DNA from: Burkholderiales bacterium
GTDB taxonomy: Bacteria > Pseudomonadota > Gammaproteobacteria > Burkholderiales > Burkholderiaceae_C
Assembly (NCBI GenBank): GCA_947464185.1
Contig: CANHVY010000025.1
Coordinates: forward strand, 1-58,617
DNA length: 58,617 nt
Direction of reading: 5' to 3'
Position numbers and translations under genes: made by a program
The notes under the pieces: model-generated
Told to the model about the DNA's origin: nothing
Database searches by the model: none
What the model saw: only the letters and a program-made list of their open reading frames with translations
Shown: piece after piece, positions 1 through 9,477 of the stretch
Numbering within the stretch: the first letter of the stretch is position 1
Layout of the letters: each line of letters opens with the position of its first letter

Positions 1-1
1 C

Positions 2-784
2 CTGATGCTGGGCGTGGCGGCCCAAGGGTCATGGCAGGAACTGCTCTGGCACGCCCCCATGGCGGGCGACTTCTATCGGATCTTTCCGCACAACCTGATG
101 GTGGCGCTGTTCGCGCCGGTCTTCGGATTTGCCATTCTGGCTCTAGGGGTGGGGGTGGTGCGCTTCTGGCGCGCGCAGGACCCCGGGACCCTGCCTGCCG
201 GCGCACGGCGTCAGGCCCAGGCCGAAGCAGCCAAGCACGCCCTGAGCCTGACCTACCTGGGAGGGGGCCACGAGGAGGGATGCCACGACGAGGACGATGC
301 CTTCACCGAGCGCCGCCGACGGGCCCACCACCTCACCTTCTACGGCTTCATGCTGTGCTTTGCTGCCACCTCCGTGGCTACGCTGTATCACTACCTGTTC
401 GGCTGGGTGGCCCCCTACAGCTTCAGTTCGCTGCCCAAGCTGCTGGGCATGACGGGCGGCATCGCCTTGACCATCGGCACAGCCGCACTGTGGCGGCTGA
501 ACCTGCGCCGGCACCCGCTGCATGGCGACCCGGCACAGCGTCCCATGGACCGCGGCTTCATTGCCTTGCTGTTCGGCACTGCGCTCACGGGCCTGGTGCT
601 CACGCTGATGCGCGACACGGGCGCACTCGCGCTGCTGCTGTGCGTGCACCTGGGCTTCGTCATGGCGCTGTTCGCCACCCTGCCCTACGGCAAGTTCGCC
701 CACGGCATCTACCGCAGCGCCGCGTTGCTGAAGTGGGCCATCGAGCGGCGCCAGCCGCTGCGCATCAAACTCAGTGGTGATTGA
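2..784 (+). CDS. tcuB: TcuB-like protein, C-terminal part (5' end outside window)
   Basis: The reading frame is open from the first bases, so the N-terminus lies outside the window. What remains is a membrane protein of about 260 residues with several hydrophobic segments and conserved histidines in HHLTFYGFM and LYHYLFGW, as in the membrane part of TcuB/CitB. TcuB is an iron-sulphur membrane protein thought to pass electrons from the tricarballylate dehydrogenase TcuA to the quinone pool. The 4Fe-4S cysteine motifs expected upstream cannot be seen here. A Bug-type tricarboxylate-binding protein follows directly, which supports a role in tricarboxylate use. The family call is fairly secure; the substrate is inferred. 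Confidence 0.7.
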   Translation: MMLGVAAQGSWQELLWHAPMAGDFYRIFPHNLMVALFAPVFGFAILALGVGVVRFWRAQDPGTLPAGARRQAQAEAAKHALSLTYLGGGHEEGCHDEDDAFTERRRRAHHLTFYGFMLCFAATSVATLYHYLFGWVAPYSFSSLPKLLGMTGGIALTIGTAALWRLNLRRHPLHGDPAQRPMDRGFIALLFGTALTGLVLTLMRDTGALALLLCVHLGFVMALFATLPYGKFAHGIYRSAALLKWAIERRQPLRIKLSGD

Positions 785-794
785 AGACAGACAC

Positions 795-1865
795 ATGCGC
801 AAACGCAAGGCCCTGCACCCGGAAGACCGTGGCCCCAGCACTCCCGACGGCACCGGCGCCACCCCTGCTGCGCGCGTTCAGCCCTTTTGCCTGCGGCGAC
901 GCACGGCGCTGAAGGCAGCGACCGCCGGCCTGCTGCCCGCCATGGCAGCCGGCTGGGCCGACGCGGCTCGGTTTCCCGAGCGGCCCATCACGCTGGTCGT
1001 GCCGTTCGCGCCCGGTGGGATTGCTGATCTCACGGCGCGCGCCGTGGCCGAACAGATGGCCCGCACCCTGGGGCAGGCCGTGGTGGTGGAGAACAAGCCG
1101 AGTGCCGGCAGCATCGTGGCCAGCCAGGCCGTGGCTTCGGCGCGCCCGGATGGGCACACCCTGCTGCTCATGAGCAACGGCCACACGGTCAGCGTGTCGC
1201 TGTTCAGAAAGCTGCCGTATGACCCCTTGAAGGATTTCACGCCCATCAGCCTGATCGGCAGCTTCGACCTGGGGCTGTTCGTTCCAGCGGCCTCGAGATT
1301 TGCCACGCTCAAGGACCTGGTGGCCCATGCCCGGGCGCATCCCGGCAAACTCAACATCGGCACCATAGCGGTGGGCAGCACGCAGCATCTGGCGGCCAAG
1401 CTGTTCGAGACCGTGGCGGGCATCGAGGCCCTGGTGGTGCCCTACAAGGGCAGCCCAGCCGTCTTGACCGCCCTGCGTGCCGGCGAGGTCGACCTGGCCT
1501 TCGAGATCACAGGTCCGATGGTGCCGCATGTGAGCGCAGGCGCCGTGCGTGCCCTGGCCGTCTCCGCCGAGCGCCGCAACCCCGCGCTGCCCGAGGTGCC
1601 GACCGTGCAGCAGGCCGGTATCGCGGGCTACAACGTCGCCTCCTGGAACGCCTTGGCAGCGCCCTCCGGCACCCCGGCGGACGTGGTGGCAGCGCTGAAC
1701 CGCGCAGTGCGGGAGGCGGTGGCCGCCCCGGCGGTGCAGGACAAGCTTGCCGCAGTGGGCATGCGGCTTGCGGCCTCGACGCCCGCCGAGCAGCAGGCCC
1801 TGCTGGGCAACGAGATCCGGCGCTGGGGCGAGGTGATCCGGGCCGCGCGGATCGACCCGGTGTGA
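795..1865 (+). CDS. Bug/TctC-family tripartite tricarboxylate transporter binding protein
   Basis: Periplasmic solute-binding protein. The body begins with the typical Bug signature RPITLVVPFAPGG, followed by the conserved FTPISLIGSF and LNIGTIAVGS stretches. The N-terminus carries a twin-arginine-like signal (LRRRTALKAATAGLLPA) after an unusually long charged leader. An in-frame start at 774 would overlap the upstream gene by 11 bases; the ATG at 795 follows the tcuB-like stop closely and is preferred. These proteins bind carboxylates and may work with TctAB membrane subunits, which are not in this window. Its place after tcuB suggests tricarballylate or a related acid as ligand; that is inference. 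Confidence 0.85.
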   Translation: MRKRKALHPEDRGPSTPDGTGATPAARVQPFCLRRRTALKAATAGLLPAMAAGWADAARFPERPITLVVPFAPGGIADLTARAVAEQMARTLGQAVVVENKPSAGSIVASQAVASARPDGHTLLLMSNGHTVSVSLFRKLPYDPLKDFTPISLIGSFDLGLFVPAASRFATLKDLVAHARAHPGKLNIGTIAVGSTQHLAAKLFETVAGIEALVVPYKGSPAVLTALRAGEVDLAFEITGPMVPHVSAGAVRALAVSAERRNPALPEVPTVQQAGIAGYNVASWNALAAPSGTPADVVAALNRAVREAVAAPAVQDKLAAVGMRLAASTPAEQQALLGNEIRRWGEVIRAARIDPV

Positions 1866-1909
1866 CCCTTGCGCCTGAAACCCGAACGATCACCTCCGCA
1901 CGGAACCCC

Positions 1910-2686
1910 ATGCAAATCGCCACCTGGAACGTCAACTCCCTGTCCGTGCGCCTGCCGCAACTGCTGGACTGGCTGGCCGCCAACCCGGTGGACGCCATCG
2001 TGCTGCAGGAGACCAAGCTCACCGACGACAAGTTTCCCGTGGCGGAGATCGCGGCTGCGGGCTACCAGGCGCAGTGGTTCGGGCAAAAGACCTACAACGG
2101 CGTGGCCCTGCTCTCGCGCACGGACGCCGCTGATCCGGTGCGCAACATCCCGGGCTTTGCCGACGAGCAGGCCCGCGTGATCGCAGGCACGGTGCAAGGG
2201 GTGCGCGTGATCGGAGGCTACTTCCCCAACGGGCAGGCACCGGGCAGCGACAAGTTCGCCTACAAGATGGGGTGGCTTGATGCGCTGCGGGCGTGGGTGT
2301 CGCAGGAACTGGCGGCACACCCGAAGCTCGTGCTGCTGGGCGACTTCAACATCGCCCCGGAAGACCGGGACGTCTACGACCCCGTGGCCTGGGCCGGGCA
2401 GATCCACTGCACCGACGAGGAACGGGCGCACTTTCGGGCCTTGGTGGGCCTGGGGCTGTACGACGCCTTCCGGCTCTTCGAGCAGCCTGCAAAGTCGTGG
2501 AGCTGGTGGGATTACCGCAACCTGGCGTTCCGCAAGAACCAGGGCCTGCGCATCGACCATGTCCTGGTCAGCGATGCACTGAAGCCGGCGGTCAGCGCCT
2601 GCACCATCGACAAGACGCCGCGCCGCAACGAGCGCCCCAGCGATCACGCACCCGTGGTGGTGACCCTCGCCACGCCACCGGCCTGA
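1910..2686 (+). CDS. xthA: Exodeoxyribonuclease III
   Basis: A 258-residue AP endonuclease/3'-5' exonuclease of base-excision repair in the EEP fold. Visible motifs are the start MQIATWNVNSL with the metal-binding Asn, VLQETKL with the metal-binding Glu, GDFNIAPEDRDVYDP with the catalytic Asp/Asn pair, LRIDHVLVS and the terminal SDHAPV with the catalytic Asp-His. An in-frame GTG at 1862 overlaps the upstream stop, but the family start is the ATG at 1910. Length and motifs are complete, so it should be active. It is transcribed toward the minus-strand ntrC gene, whose stop lies 2 bases downstream, so the two genes converge tightly. Confidence 0.95.
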   Translation: MQIATWNVNSLSVRLPQLLDWLAANPVDAIVLQETKLTDDKFPVAEIAAAGYQAQWFGQKTYNGVALLSRTDAADPVRNIPGFADEQARVIAGTVQGVRVIGGYFPNGQAPGSDKFAYKMGWLDALRAWVSQELAAHPKLVLLGDFNIAPEDRDVYDPVAWAGQIHCTDEERAHFRALVGLGLYDAFRLFEQPAKSWSWWDYRNLAFRKNQGLRIDHVLVSDALKPAVSACTIDKTPRRNERPSDHAPVVVTLATPPA

Positions 2687-2688
2687 GC

Positions 2689-4227
2689 CTATTCGTCGTC
2701 CAGGCCCAGTTCCTGGATCTTGCGCGTGATGGTGTTGCGGCCGATGCCCAGGCGCTGCGCCGCCTCGATGCGGCGGCCGCGCGTCACGTCCAGCGCTGCC
2801 GTGATCATGCGCGCTTCGAACCGGCGGGTCAGGCTGTCCCAGACGCCCTCCTGACCCGAGGCCAGAAGGGCTCGTACCTCGCGCTCCATGCCAGCCACCC
2901 AGTCGTCGGCCGCTGCGGAGGGCGGTCCCCAGGTCGAGGCCGCAGGCATCACCTGAACGGCGGACGCCACAGCCCCCTGGGCTGGGTCCAAGGCAGGGGC
3001 CAGCGCTTCGGCAAAAGGCGCGGCGCCACCGGCCACGGCAGAGGGCGGCACCGCGACGCTGGACAGCGGGCGCGGCACAGGCTGCAGCTCGGGCGGCAGG
3101 TCGTCCACCTCCACCACCTGCGCAGGCGCCATGACGGTGATCCAGTGACAGACGTTCTCCAGCTGGCGCACGTTTCCCGGGAAGTCGAAGGCCACCAGGC
3201 GCTGCAGCGCCGCTTCGCTGATGCGCTTGGCATCCACGCCCAACTCCTTGGCGCTGCGTGCCAGGAAGAAGCGCGTGAGCATGGGGATGTCTTCGCGCCG
3301 CTCGCGCAGCGGCGGCAGGCGCAGGCGGATGACGTTCAGCCGGTGGAACAGGTCCTCGCGGAACACGCCCTGGCGCACCCGCTCTTCCAGGTTCTGGTGC
3401 GTGGCCGCGATCACCCGCACGTTGGCCTTCAGGGGCTGGTGCCCGCCCACACGGTAGAACTGCCCGTCCGACAGCACCCGCAGCAGCCGCGTCTGCAGGT
3501 CGAAAGGCATGTCACCGATCTCGTCCAGGAACAGCGTGCCGCCGTCGGCCTGCTCGAAGCGTCCGCGGCGCGTGGTCTGCGCGCCCGTGAAAGCGCCGCG
3601 TTCGTGACCGAACAACTCGGACTCCAGCAGGTCCTTCGGGATGGCCGCCGTGTTGATGGCCACGAACGGCCCGCCGGAACGCGGGCTGTGCTTGTGAAGG
3701 GCCCGGGCCACGAGTTCCTTGCCCGAGCCGCTTTCGCCCGTGATCATCACCGTGACATGGCTCTGGCTGAGGCGGCCGATGCCGCGGAACACGTCCTGCA
3801 TGGCCGGCGCCTGGCCCAGCATCTCGGGCATGGCGCCGGGGCCGGCCTCGACCACGGCCTCGCGCAGGCTCTCGTCCACGGCGCGGCGGATCAACTCCAC
3901 CGCCTTGGGCACGTCGAACGGCTTGGGCAGGTACTCGAAGGCACCGCCCTGGAAGGCCGAGACCGCGCTGTCTATGTCGGAGTAGGCGGTCATCACGATG
4001 ACTGGCAGGCCCGGCATGCGGGCCTTCACCTTGGAAAGGAGCTCAATGCCCGAGCCCCCGGGCATGCGGATGTCACTGACCAGCACCTGGGGCTCGTCAT
4101 CGTCCAGGGCCGCCAGCACATCACGCCCGGAAGAGAAGCTGCGCACGGCCAGTTGCTCCCGCGCCAGCGCCTTCTCCAGCACGAAGCGGATGGAGTGGTC
4201 GTCGTCGACGATCCAGATGGGTTTCAT
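2689..4227 (-). CDS. ntrC: Nitrogen regulation response regulator NtrC (NR-I)
   Basis: A 512-residue sigma-54 activator. The receiver domain (about 1-120) has the acidic pocket DDD near residue 8 and the phospho-acceptor in [13 protein letters not shown]. The central AAA+ domain has Walker A ([15 protein letters not shown]) and the sigma-54-contacting GAFTGA loop ([12 protein letters not shown]). The C-terminal Fis-type helix-turn-helix spans [19 protein letters not shown]. It is phosphorylated by NtrB under nitrogen limitation and activates glnA and nitrogen-scavenging operons. The gene sits 26 bases downstream of ntrB in the same transcript direction. Candidate targets readable in this window are the promoters of glnA and of the atzF operon. 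Confidence 0.97.
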   Translation of the reverse strand: MKPIWIVDDDHSIRFVLEKALAREQLAVRSFSSGRDVLAALDDDEPQVLVSDIRMPGGSGIELLSKVKARMPGLPVIVMTAYSDIDSAVSAFQGGAFEYLPKPFDVPKAVELIRRAVDESLREAVVEAGPGAMPEMLGQAPAMQDVFRGIGRLSQSHVTVMITGESGSGKELVARALHKHSPRSGGPFVAINTAAIPKDLLESELFGHERGAFTGAQTTRRGRFEQADGGTLFLDEIGDMPFDLQTRLLRVLSDGQFYRVGGHQPLKANVRVIAATHQNLEERVRQGVFREDLFHRLNVIRLRLPPLRERREDIPMLTRFFLARSAKELGVDAKRISEAALQRLVAFDFPGNVRQLENVCHWITVMAPAQVVEVDDLPPELQPVPRPLSSVAVPPSAVAGGAAPFAEALAPALDPAQGAVASAVQVMPAASTWGPPSAAADDWVAGMEREVRALLASGQEGVWDSLTRRFEARMITAALDVTRGRRIEAAQRLGIGRNTITRKIQELGLDDE

Positions 4228-4253
4228 GCGGTCGGCCTTCAGGCCCTGGGGCT

Positions 4254-5315
4254 TCAGGGCAGCGGAATCGTGATCGTGAACACCGTCTGGCCCGGAACGC
4301 TGTCGCAGGTGATCGTGCCCTGATGTTGCTGCACGAAGGTCTGCGCCAGCGTCAATCCGAGGCCGGAACCGCCCTCCCGCCCGCTGATCAGAGGATGGAA
4401 GATGTGGTCACGGATGTCCTCGGGCACGCCCGGGCCGTTGTCCTGGACATGCAATTCCAGTGCCAGTCGGAAACGCTGCTTGCCCACGGTCACCTGACGG
4501 GCCACCCGGGTACGCAGGTCGATGCGGGCGTCGCCCTGCCCGATGCGGTCCGACAGGATCTGGGCGGCGTTGTGCACGATGTTCAGCACGGCCTGGATGA
4601 GCTGTTCGCGGTCCCCGCGAAACTCGGGCAGCGAGGTGTCGTAGTCCCGAACGATGGTGAGACCGCGCGGATACTCTGCCAGCACCACTGAGCGCACGCG
4701 TTCGCACACCTCATGGATGTTGACGTCGCTCACCAGATGGGGCCGTCGGTGAGGTGCAAGCAGCCGGTCGACCAGCGACTGCAGGCGGTCGGCCTCATGG
4801 ATGATGACATTGGTGTACTCCGCCAGTTCGGGGGACGGCATCTCCATGGCCAGCAATTGCGCCGCGCCCCGGATGCCCCCCAGCGGGTTCTTGATCTCAT
4901 GCGCCAGGTTGCGCAGCAGTTCCTTGTTGGCCTGGGCCAGACCGATGGAACGCTCTTCCCGGTCGATGCGGGTCTGCTGCTCGATCTCGATCAGTTCGAC
5001 CACCAGGCGGTCGAAACGGTCGGTCTGCGCCACCAGCACCTGCACCGGCAATGGATCGGTCGAGCCCAGTGCCAGACGGCGCAAGTGGCCCTCGAAGCGC
5101 CCGGTGGCCACCACGTTGGCCGCCGCTGCGGCCAGCGTGGAGCGCAAGGGTCCGGGTTCGACCATCCACTCCAGCAGGTTGCCGCGCAACAGGGTCTTGC
5201 GCGACACGCCCAGCGTGTCCTCTAGCGTGGCATTGGCGAACAGGCACTCGCCCGAAGGTCGTACCACTGCCACCATCGTCGCCAGCAGGTCGAAGGCCTC
5301 CAGGCGCAGGCTCAT
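4254..5315 (-). CDS. ntrB: Nitrogen regulation sensor kinase/phosphatase NtrB (NR-II)
   Basis: A 353-residue soluble histidine kinase. An N-terminal PAS-like domain (GECLFANATLEDTLGVSRKT) precedes the H-box NLAHEIKNPLGGIRGAAQLL, whose His is phosphorylated. The ATPase domain shows the N-box VLNIVHNAAQIL and G-boxes DNGPGVPEDIRDH and GSGLGLTLAQTFV. There is no membrane segment, as expected for NtrB, which senses nitrogen through PII proteins. It lies upstream of ntrC and downstream of glnA and the small exported-protein gene, all on the minus strand, which is the usual glnA-ntrB-ntrC order with one insertion. Confidence 0.96.
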   Translation of the reverse strand: MSLRLEAFDLLATMVAVVRPSGECLFANATLEDTLGVSRKTLLRGNLLEWMVEPGPLRSTLAAAAANVVATGRFEGHLRRLALGSTDPLPVQVLVAQTDRFDRLVVELIEIEQQTRIDREERSIGLAQANKELLRNLAHEIKNPLGGIRGAAQLLAMEMPSPELAEYTNVIIHEADRLQSLVDRLLAPHRRPHLVSDVNIHEVCERVRSVVLAEYPRGLTIVRDYDTSLPEFRGDREQLIQAVLNIVHNAAQILSDRIGQGDARIDLRTRVARQVTVGKQRFRLALELHVQDNGPGVPEDIRDHIFHPLISGREGGSGLGLTLAQTFVQQHQGTITCDSVPGQTVFTITIPLP

Positions 5316-5349
5316 CGGGTCCGGGCTCAGGGCACCACCCTCCGGCCGG

Positions 5350-5937
5350 TCACTGCGGCAGCTTGCCCAGTTCGCGGCGTATGGCGGCGATGTCGGACTC
5401 CTTGCGCACGATCACCCCCCGCATTTCGGCCACACGCTGCTGGTACAGGGCGAAGTTGCGCTCGTCGCCGCGGCGCTCAGGCTCGCCGTTGTTGAACTCA
5501 CGCTTGAGCTGCTCCAGGCGCTCTTCCTCACGGCGAAGTTCAGCGGTGAGGATGCGACGCGCATCGGCATCCCGCGCACGCTGCACCGCCGGGTCCACCC
5601 GGGCTTCGGGCCGCTGGGCACCGCTGCCGGACGTCGGGGAGTTGGCTTGGCCGGCACCCGCCGCGGTGGGTTGGGTTCCGGCACCTGCAGGTGCGGAGGC
5701 CGGCGCCTGCCGACGCTGGGCCTGCGTGACCGTCAGCGGCGCGCCGTCGATGACGCGACAACCACGATCGCGCGCGTCTTCTGCCGAGATGGCGTCTGTG
5801 TACAGCACGGGCGGACCCGGGCAGCGGTACACCGGGCGGGCCACCTCCTGCGCCCAAGCGCCTGCGGTCCACAACAGCGCGCACACGCCGGCTCCCAGCA
5901 GCCAGCCCTTGCGCACTCGATCCATCGGTTGTCCCAT
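5350..5937 (-). CDS. Exported DUF4124-like protein of unknown function
   Basis: A 195-residue protein with a clear signal peptide (hydrophobic GWLLGAGVCALLWTAGAWA followed by Q). The mature N-terminus has the DUF4124-like pattern of an aromatic/Cys segment (VYRCPGPPVLYTD) and a second Cys before an IDG motif. A Pro/Ala/Gly-rich linker follows, and then a charged, probably helical and coiled-coil C-terminal half rich in Arg and Glu. It sits between glnA and ntrB. The reason for that position is unknown and I assign no function. An alternative start is the in-frame ATG at 5925. Confidence 0.7.
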   Translation of the reverse strand: MGQPMDRVRKGWLLGAGVCALLWTAGAWAQEVARPVYRCPGPPVLYTDAISAEDARDRGCRVIDGAPLTVTQAQRRQAPASAPAGAGTQPTAAGAGQANSPTSGSGAQRPEARVDPAVQRARDADARRILTAELRREEERLEQLKREFNNGEPERRGDERNFALYQQRVAEMRGVIVRKESDIAAIRRELGKLPQ

Positions 5938-5986
5938 GAGGCTTCGTCGGAAGAAAGGAAACGGAATCCGATTGTCATGCCTTCAA

Positions 5987-6017
5987 GGAAAAAGGGGTGA
6001 CCCGCAGGCCACCCCTT
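5987..6017 (-). terminator. Rho-independent terminator of glnA
   Basis: On the minus strand an 8-bp stem AAGGGGTG / CACCCCTT encloses a 10-base loop and is followed by a run of five T residues. It starts 20 bases after the glnA stop codon. It should end most glnA transcripts and separate glnA from the downstream exported-protein gene and ntrBC. Confidence 0.8.
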
Positions 6018-6036
6018 CGTCAAGCCGATGGAGCCT

Positions 6037-7452
6037 TCACAGACTGTAGTACATCTCGAATTCCAGCGGGTGCGTGGTCATACGGAACTTGGTCACTTCC
6101 TGCATCTTCAGGTCGATGTAGGCGTCAATGTAGCTGTCGGTGAACACACCACCCTTGGTCAGGAACGCACGGCCCTTGTCCAGGTACTCCAGCGCCTGCT
6201 CCAGGCTGGAGCACACGGTCGGGACCTTCGCGTCTTCCTCTGGCGGCAGATGGTAGAGATCCTTCGTGGCGGCCTCGCCCGGGTGGATCTTGTTCTCCAC
6301 GCCGTCCAGACCGGCCATCAGCAGCGCCGAGAAGCCGAGGTAGGGGTTGCACAGGGGATCCGGGAAGCGGGCTTCCACGCGACGGCCCTTGGGGTTTGCC
6401 ACGAACGGGATGCGGATGGACGCCGAGCGGTTGCGCGAGGAGTACGCCAGCTTCACGGGCGCCTCGAAGCCCGGCACCAGGCGCTTGTAGCTGTTGGTGC
6501 CCGGGTTGGTGATGGCGTTCAACGCACGGGCATGCTTGATGATGCCTCCAATGTAGTACAGGGCGAACTCGGACAGGCCCGCGTAGCCGTCACCCGCGAA
6601 CAGGTTCTTGCCATCCTTCCACACGGACTGGTGCACGTGCATGCCACTGCCGTTGTCGCCCACGATGGGCTTGGGCATGAAGGTGGCCGTCTTGCCGTAG
6701 GCGTGCGCCACGTTGTGGATGATGTACTTCTGCAGTTGCAGCCAGTCGGCGCGCTGCACCAGTGTGCTGAACTTGGTGCCGATCTCGTTCTGGCCCTGGC
6801 CCGCCACCTCGTGGTGGTGCACCTCGACCGGGATGCCCACCTGCTCGAGCAGCAGGCACATCTCGGAGCGCATGTCCTGGAAGGCGTCCACGGGCGGCAC
6901 AGGGAAGTAACCCCCCTTGATGCCTGGGCGGTGGCCCATGTTGCCACCTTCGAAGTCCTTGCCAGAGCTCCAGGGAGCCTCTTCCGAGCCCACCTTGACG
7001 AAACAGCCGGACATGTCGATGTTCCACTGCACCTGGTCGAAGATGAAGAACTCGGGCTCGGGGCCGAAATAGGCGGTGTCACCCAGGCCGCTGGCCTTCA
7101 GGTACGCCTCGGCACGCTTGGCGAGCGACCGAGGGTCACGCTCGTAAGGCTTGCCGTCGCCCGGCTCGAGCACGTCGCAGGTCAGGATCAGCGTCGGCTC
7201 TTCGAAGAATGGGTCGATGTTGGCGGTGGTCGGGTCCGGCATCAACAGCATGTCCGAGGCCTCGATACCCTTCCAGCCGGCGATCGACGAGCCGTCGAAG
7301 GCGTGGCCCCCGCTGAACTTTTCCTCGTCGAACGCGGACACCGGCACGGACACGTGCTGCTCCTTGCCGCGGGTGTCGGTGAAGCGGAAGTCCACGAATT
7401 TCACTTCGTTGTCCTTCACCATCTTCATCACGTCGGCAACCGTCTTTGCCAT
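6037..7452 (-). CDS. glnA: Type I glutamine synthetase
   Basis: A 471-residue enzyme that makes glutamine from glutamate, ammonia and ATP; the active form is a dodecamer. Conserved features include the N-terminal [16 protein letters not shown], the DGSSI segment, the metal/glutamate-binding EPEFFIFD, the [10 protein letters not shown] loop, [12 protein letters not shown] and [10 protein letters not shown]. The adenylylation tyrosine is present in [10 protein letters not shown], so activity is probably tuned by GlnE. A good ribosome site (AGGAGA) precedes the ATG. Upstream are a sigma-54 promoter and an NtrC site; downstream is a terminator. It belongs to the ntrBC block on the same strand. 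Confidence 0.98.
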   Translation of the reverse strand: MAKTVADVMKMVKDNEVKFVDFRFTDTRGKEQHVSVPVSAFDEEKFSGGHAFDGSSIAGWKGIEASDMLLMPDPTTANIDPFFEEPTLILTCDVLEPGDGKPYERDPRSLAKRAEAYLKASGLGDTAYFGPEPEFFIFDQVQWNIDMSGCFVKVGSEEAPWSSGKDFEGGNMGHRPGIKGGYFPVPPVDAFQDMRSEMCLLLEQVGIPVEVHHHEVAGQGQNEIGTKFSTLVQRADWLQLQKYIIHNVAHAYGKTATFMPKPIVGDNGSGMHVHQSVWKDGKNLFAGDGYAGLSEFALYYIGGIIKHARALNAITNPGTNSYKRLVPGFEAPVKLAYSSRNRSASIRIPFVANPKGRRVEARFPDPLCNPYLGFSALLMAGLDGVENKIHPGEAATKDLYHLPPEEDAKVPTVCSSLEQALEYLDKGRAFLTKGGVFTDSYIDAYIDLKMQEVTKFRMTTHPLEFEMYYSL

Positions 7453-7559
7453 CTGTTTCTCCTGTGCTGCGCTGGGGGGTGTGAAAAATTAGGATGGGCC
7501 CGGATGTCGCCTTCTGGGCAACCGACCAAGCACCCGCTGAACGCGGACTGACATTGTGT

Positions 7560-7575
7560 AGCAGAAAGCGTGCCC
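7560..7575 (-). promoter_or_regulatory. Sigma-54 promoter of glnA
   Basis: Read on the minus strand as GGGCAC-GCTTT-CTGCT, against the consensus TGGCAC-N5-TTGC(A/T). The invariant GG and GC pairs are both present at the required spacing. The predicted transcription start is near 7549, giving a leader of about 97 bases before the glnA ATG. Confidence 0.7.
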
Positions 7576-7724
7576 GCCAGCAGGTGCCCGCCCCAAGTTG
7601 GCGCAAGCGCGCGGTGGGTGGGCGAAGGCTGGAGGGGAAACCAACGGCCGCGCGGCGCTGAGCCTGGGCAGCACCCCCACCACCGTACAACCTCGCGTTT
7701 TATTTGGTGCAAACGGCCAGCAAA

Positions 7725-7741
7725 TGCACCGTAGTGGTGCG
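7725..7741. promoter_or_regulatory. NtrC-binding site upstream of glnA
   Basis: TGCACC-GTAGT-GGTGCG contains a perfect inverted repeat GCACC-N5-GGTGC, the core of the NtrC enhancer consensus. A second half-site, TGGTGCAAACG at about 7705-7715, lies closer to the promoter. The main site is centred about 185 bases upstream of the predicted start, within range for enhancer action. The rest of the gap between glnA and the next gene shows no reading frame of note. Confidence 0.75.
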
Positions 7742-7749
7742 ATTCCGAG

Positions 7750-8541
7750 TCACCGCACCATCTCGGGGCCGAGCTCGGCCGACAGAGCGGTCAGCCCTGC
7801 CTTCAGCGCCGCAAAGGCCTCGTCGAGCCCGGCGACCCCCTTGACCCCCAGCTCGATGTGGCGCCCGTAGGTGGGATGGTCCACGCTGGGCAGGCTGAAC
7901 ACCTTGACGCCGGTAAAGCGCTGCTCCAGGTCCTCCATGAGCGGCGTCAGCGCCGCCTCCATCGCCCCGAAAACAATGACCGAGCGCTCATGCTGCACCT
8001 GGCCGCCGTGCAGGTGCGCATAGCGCTGGTCCAGCACCCACTCGATCATGGGCCAAGCCATCACCGGAAAACCCGGCACGAAGTGCACATGGCCCACCGA
8101 GAACCCCGGGATCTTGTTATACGGGTTGGGGATGATGGCGGCGCCATCGGGAAACATCCCCATGTTGAGCCGGTGCAGGTTGTCGGCCCGCTCAGGCTCG
8201 AAGGGCGTGCCCTGCTCCAGCGCCACGTCGCGCATGCGCTGCACGATCAACTCGCGCGCCTGCGGGTGCAGCACCAGCGGCACGCCCAGCGCCGCCGCCG
8301 CGCTTTGCCGGGTGTGGTCGTCCGGCGTGGCGCCGATGCCGCCGCAGGAGAACACCAGATCGCCGCTGGCCAAGGCGTGCTGCAACCCCTGGGTGATGAG
8401 TGCGCGGTCATCCCCTGCGTAGCGCGCCCACTGCAGGGCCAGGCCGCGCGCCGCCAGCAACTCGATGACCTTGGGCAGGTGCTTGTCCTGCCGCTTGCCG
8501 GAGAGGATCTCGTCGCCGATGATGATGAGGCCGATGTTCAT
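7750..8541 (-). CDS. CinA/MoaB-like molybdopterin-binding-domain protein
   Basis: A 263-residue protein that starts MNIGLIIIGDEILSGK, the typical opening of CinA N-terminal and MoaB-like (MoCF) domains. It continues with GDLVFSCGGIGATPDDHTRQ, the conserved GG-GxTxDD nucleotide-binding loop. It lacks the C-terminal deamidase domain of full CinA, so it belongs to the single-domain competence/damage-inducible protein A family, whose exact role is not settled. The open frame extends much further upstream, but the family start at 8541 is clear and lies inside the 4-base overlap with the EI24 gene, suggesting translational coupling. Confidence 0.85.
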   Translation of the reverse strand: MNIGLIIIGDEILSGKRQDKHLPKVIELLAARGLALQWARYAGDDRALITQGLQHALASGDLVFSCGGIGATPDDHTRQSAAAALGVPLVLHPQARELIVQRMRDVALEQGTPFEPERADNLHRLNMGMFPDGAAIIPNPYNKIPGFSVGHVHFVPGFPVMAWPMIEWVLDQRYAHLHGGQVQHERSVIVFGAMEAALTPLMEDLEQRFTGVKVFSLPSVDHPTYGRHIELGVKGVAGLDEAFAALKAGLTALSAELGPEMVR

Positions 8542-9425
8542 GGGGTGGCATCCTGGGCAGGCAGCAAGGGAACGCCCGGAACCGTGTCGGTCGTGGGGGC
8601 GGTCGTGGGGGCGGCCGGGGTTACCGCGGGCGGCGGGCGCAGGTGCGCGAGTTGCGCCAGCGTGAAGTGTGCGAACCACAGCGAGGCGAAGGCGAACACC
8701 AGCGTGTACAGCCACACCGAAGCCAGCACCAACAGGGGCGCGAACACCAGGGTGAGCGCACCCAGCGCCCAGATGAGGGAAGGCAGCGAGCCCAGCAAAC
8801 CGCAGGCGATGCCCATGGCCAGCAGCGTCCAGCGGTGATCGTGCATGATCAGCCGCCGCTCCTGCGGTGTGGCATGCAAGGCCAGCGTGTCGAAAGAGAA
8901 GACGCGCGCAGCCAGCCAGCCCCACACCAGGGGCGGAATCACCACGGCCAGCGGCGGCACGAACCACAGCGGCAGGCTCACGAGCAGCACGCCCAGGGCC
9001 AGCAGCGTGCACCCCAATGACCACAGGGCACTGGCCCACCAGCCCGAGGCCCCGCTGCGCCGTTGCAGCCCGGCAAAGCGCCGCTGCGCCACCCAGTTCA
9101 CCAGGGCCGGGGTCACCGTCCACGCCACCAGCAGCAAGGCCAGCACCACAATCAGCGGCACCGACAGCGCCACCACGATCAAGGGTGCCAGAACCGCCCG
9201 GAACGCCCCGCCCCCCAGGGCCTCCAGCCACGTCAGCAGCGAGGCGACCAGCGCCCACTCTTCCAGGAAGCTGCGCACTGCCGCCACCGCAGGTTCCCAG
9301 TACAGCCAGCCCAGGGTGAGGGCTGCCCCCGCCGACAACAGCAGGGGGATCAGCGACCACAGGATCACCCGCGGGTGCAGGCAGCCCAGCGCGGCGCGCC
9401 AGAAGGCATCGAGCAGGGTGTTCAT
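8538..9425 (-). CDS. EI24-domain (CysZ-like) membrane protein
   Basis: A 295-residue integral membrane protein with about six hydrophobic segments. It starts with an amphipathic helix (TLLDAFWRAALGCLHPRVIL) and has the family stretch ARVFSFDTLALHATPQER followed by another membrane pair. The EI24/CysZ family includes bacterial sulphate channels and proteins of unknown role. Nothing nearby points to sulphur uptake, so I leave the function open. It overlaps the downstream CinA-like gene by 4 bases. The C-terminal tail is rich in Ala, Pro and Thr and probably unstructured. Confidence 0.8.
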   Translation of the reverse strand: MNTLLDAFWRAALGCLHPRVILWSLIPLLLSAGAALTLGWLYWEPAVAAVRSFLEEWALVASLLTWLEALGGGAFRAVLAPLIVVALSVPLIVVLALLLVAWTVTPALVNWVAQRRFAGLQRRSGASGWWASALWSLGCTLLALGVLLVSLPLWFVPPLAVVIPPLVWGWLAARVFSFDTLALHATPQERRLIMHDHRWTLLAMGIACGLLGSLPSLIWALGALTLVFAPLLVLASVWLYTLVFAFASLWFAHFTLAQLAHLRPPPAVTPAAPTTAPTTDTVPGVPLLPAQDATP

Positions 9426-9477
9426 GGGCGGCGGATCATACGCAGGCGCAACGGCACGGCACGGAGCGACATCGGGA

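Noticed and set aside
6028..7551. Long plus-strand open frame opposite glnA (about 507 codons)
   Set aside because: It is a GC-rich shadow of glnA: His- and Gly-rich composition, no family motif, no ribosome site. glnA on the other strand has all catalytic motifs.
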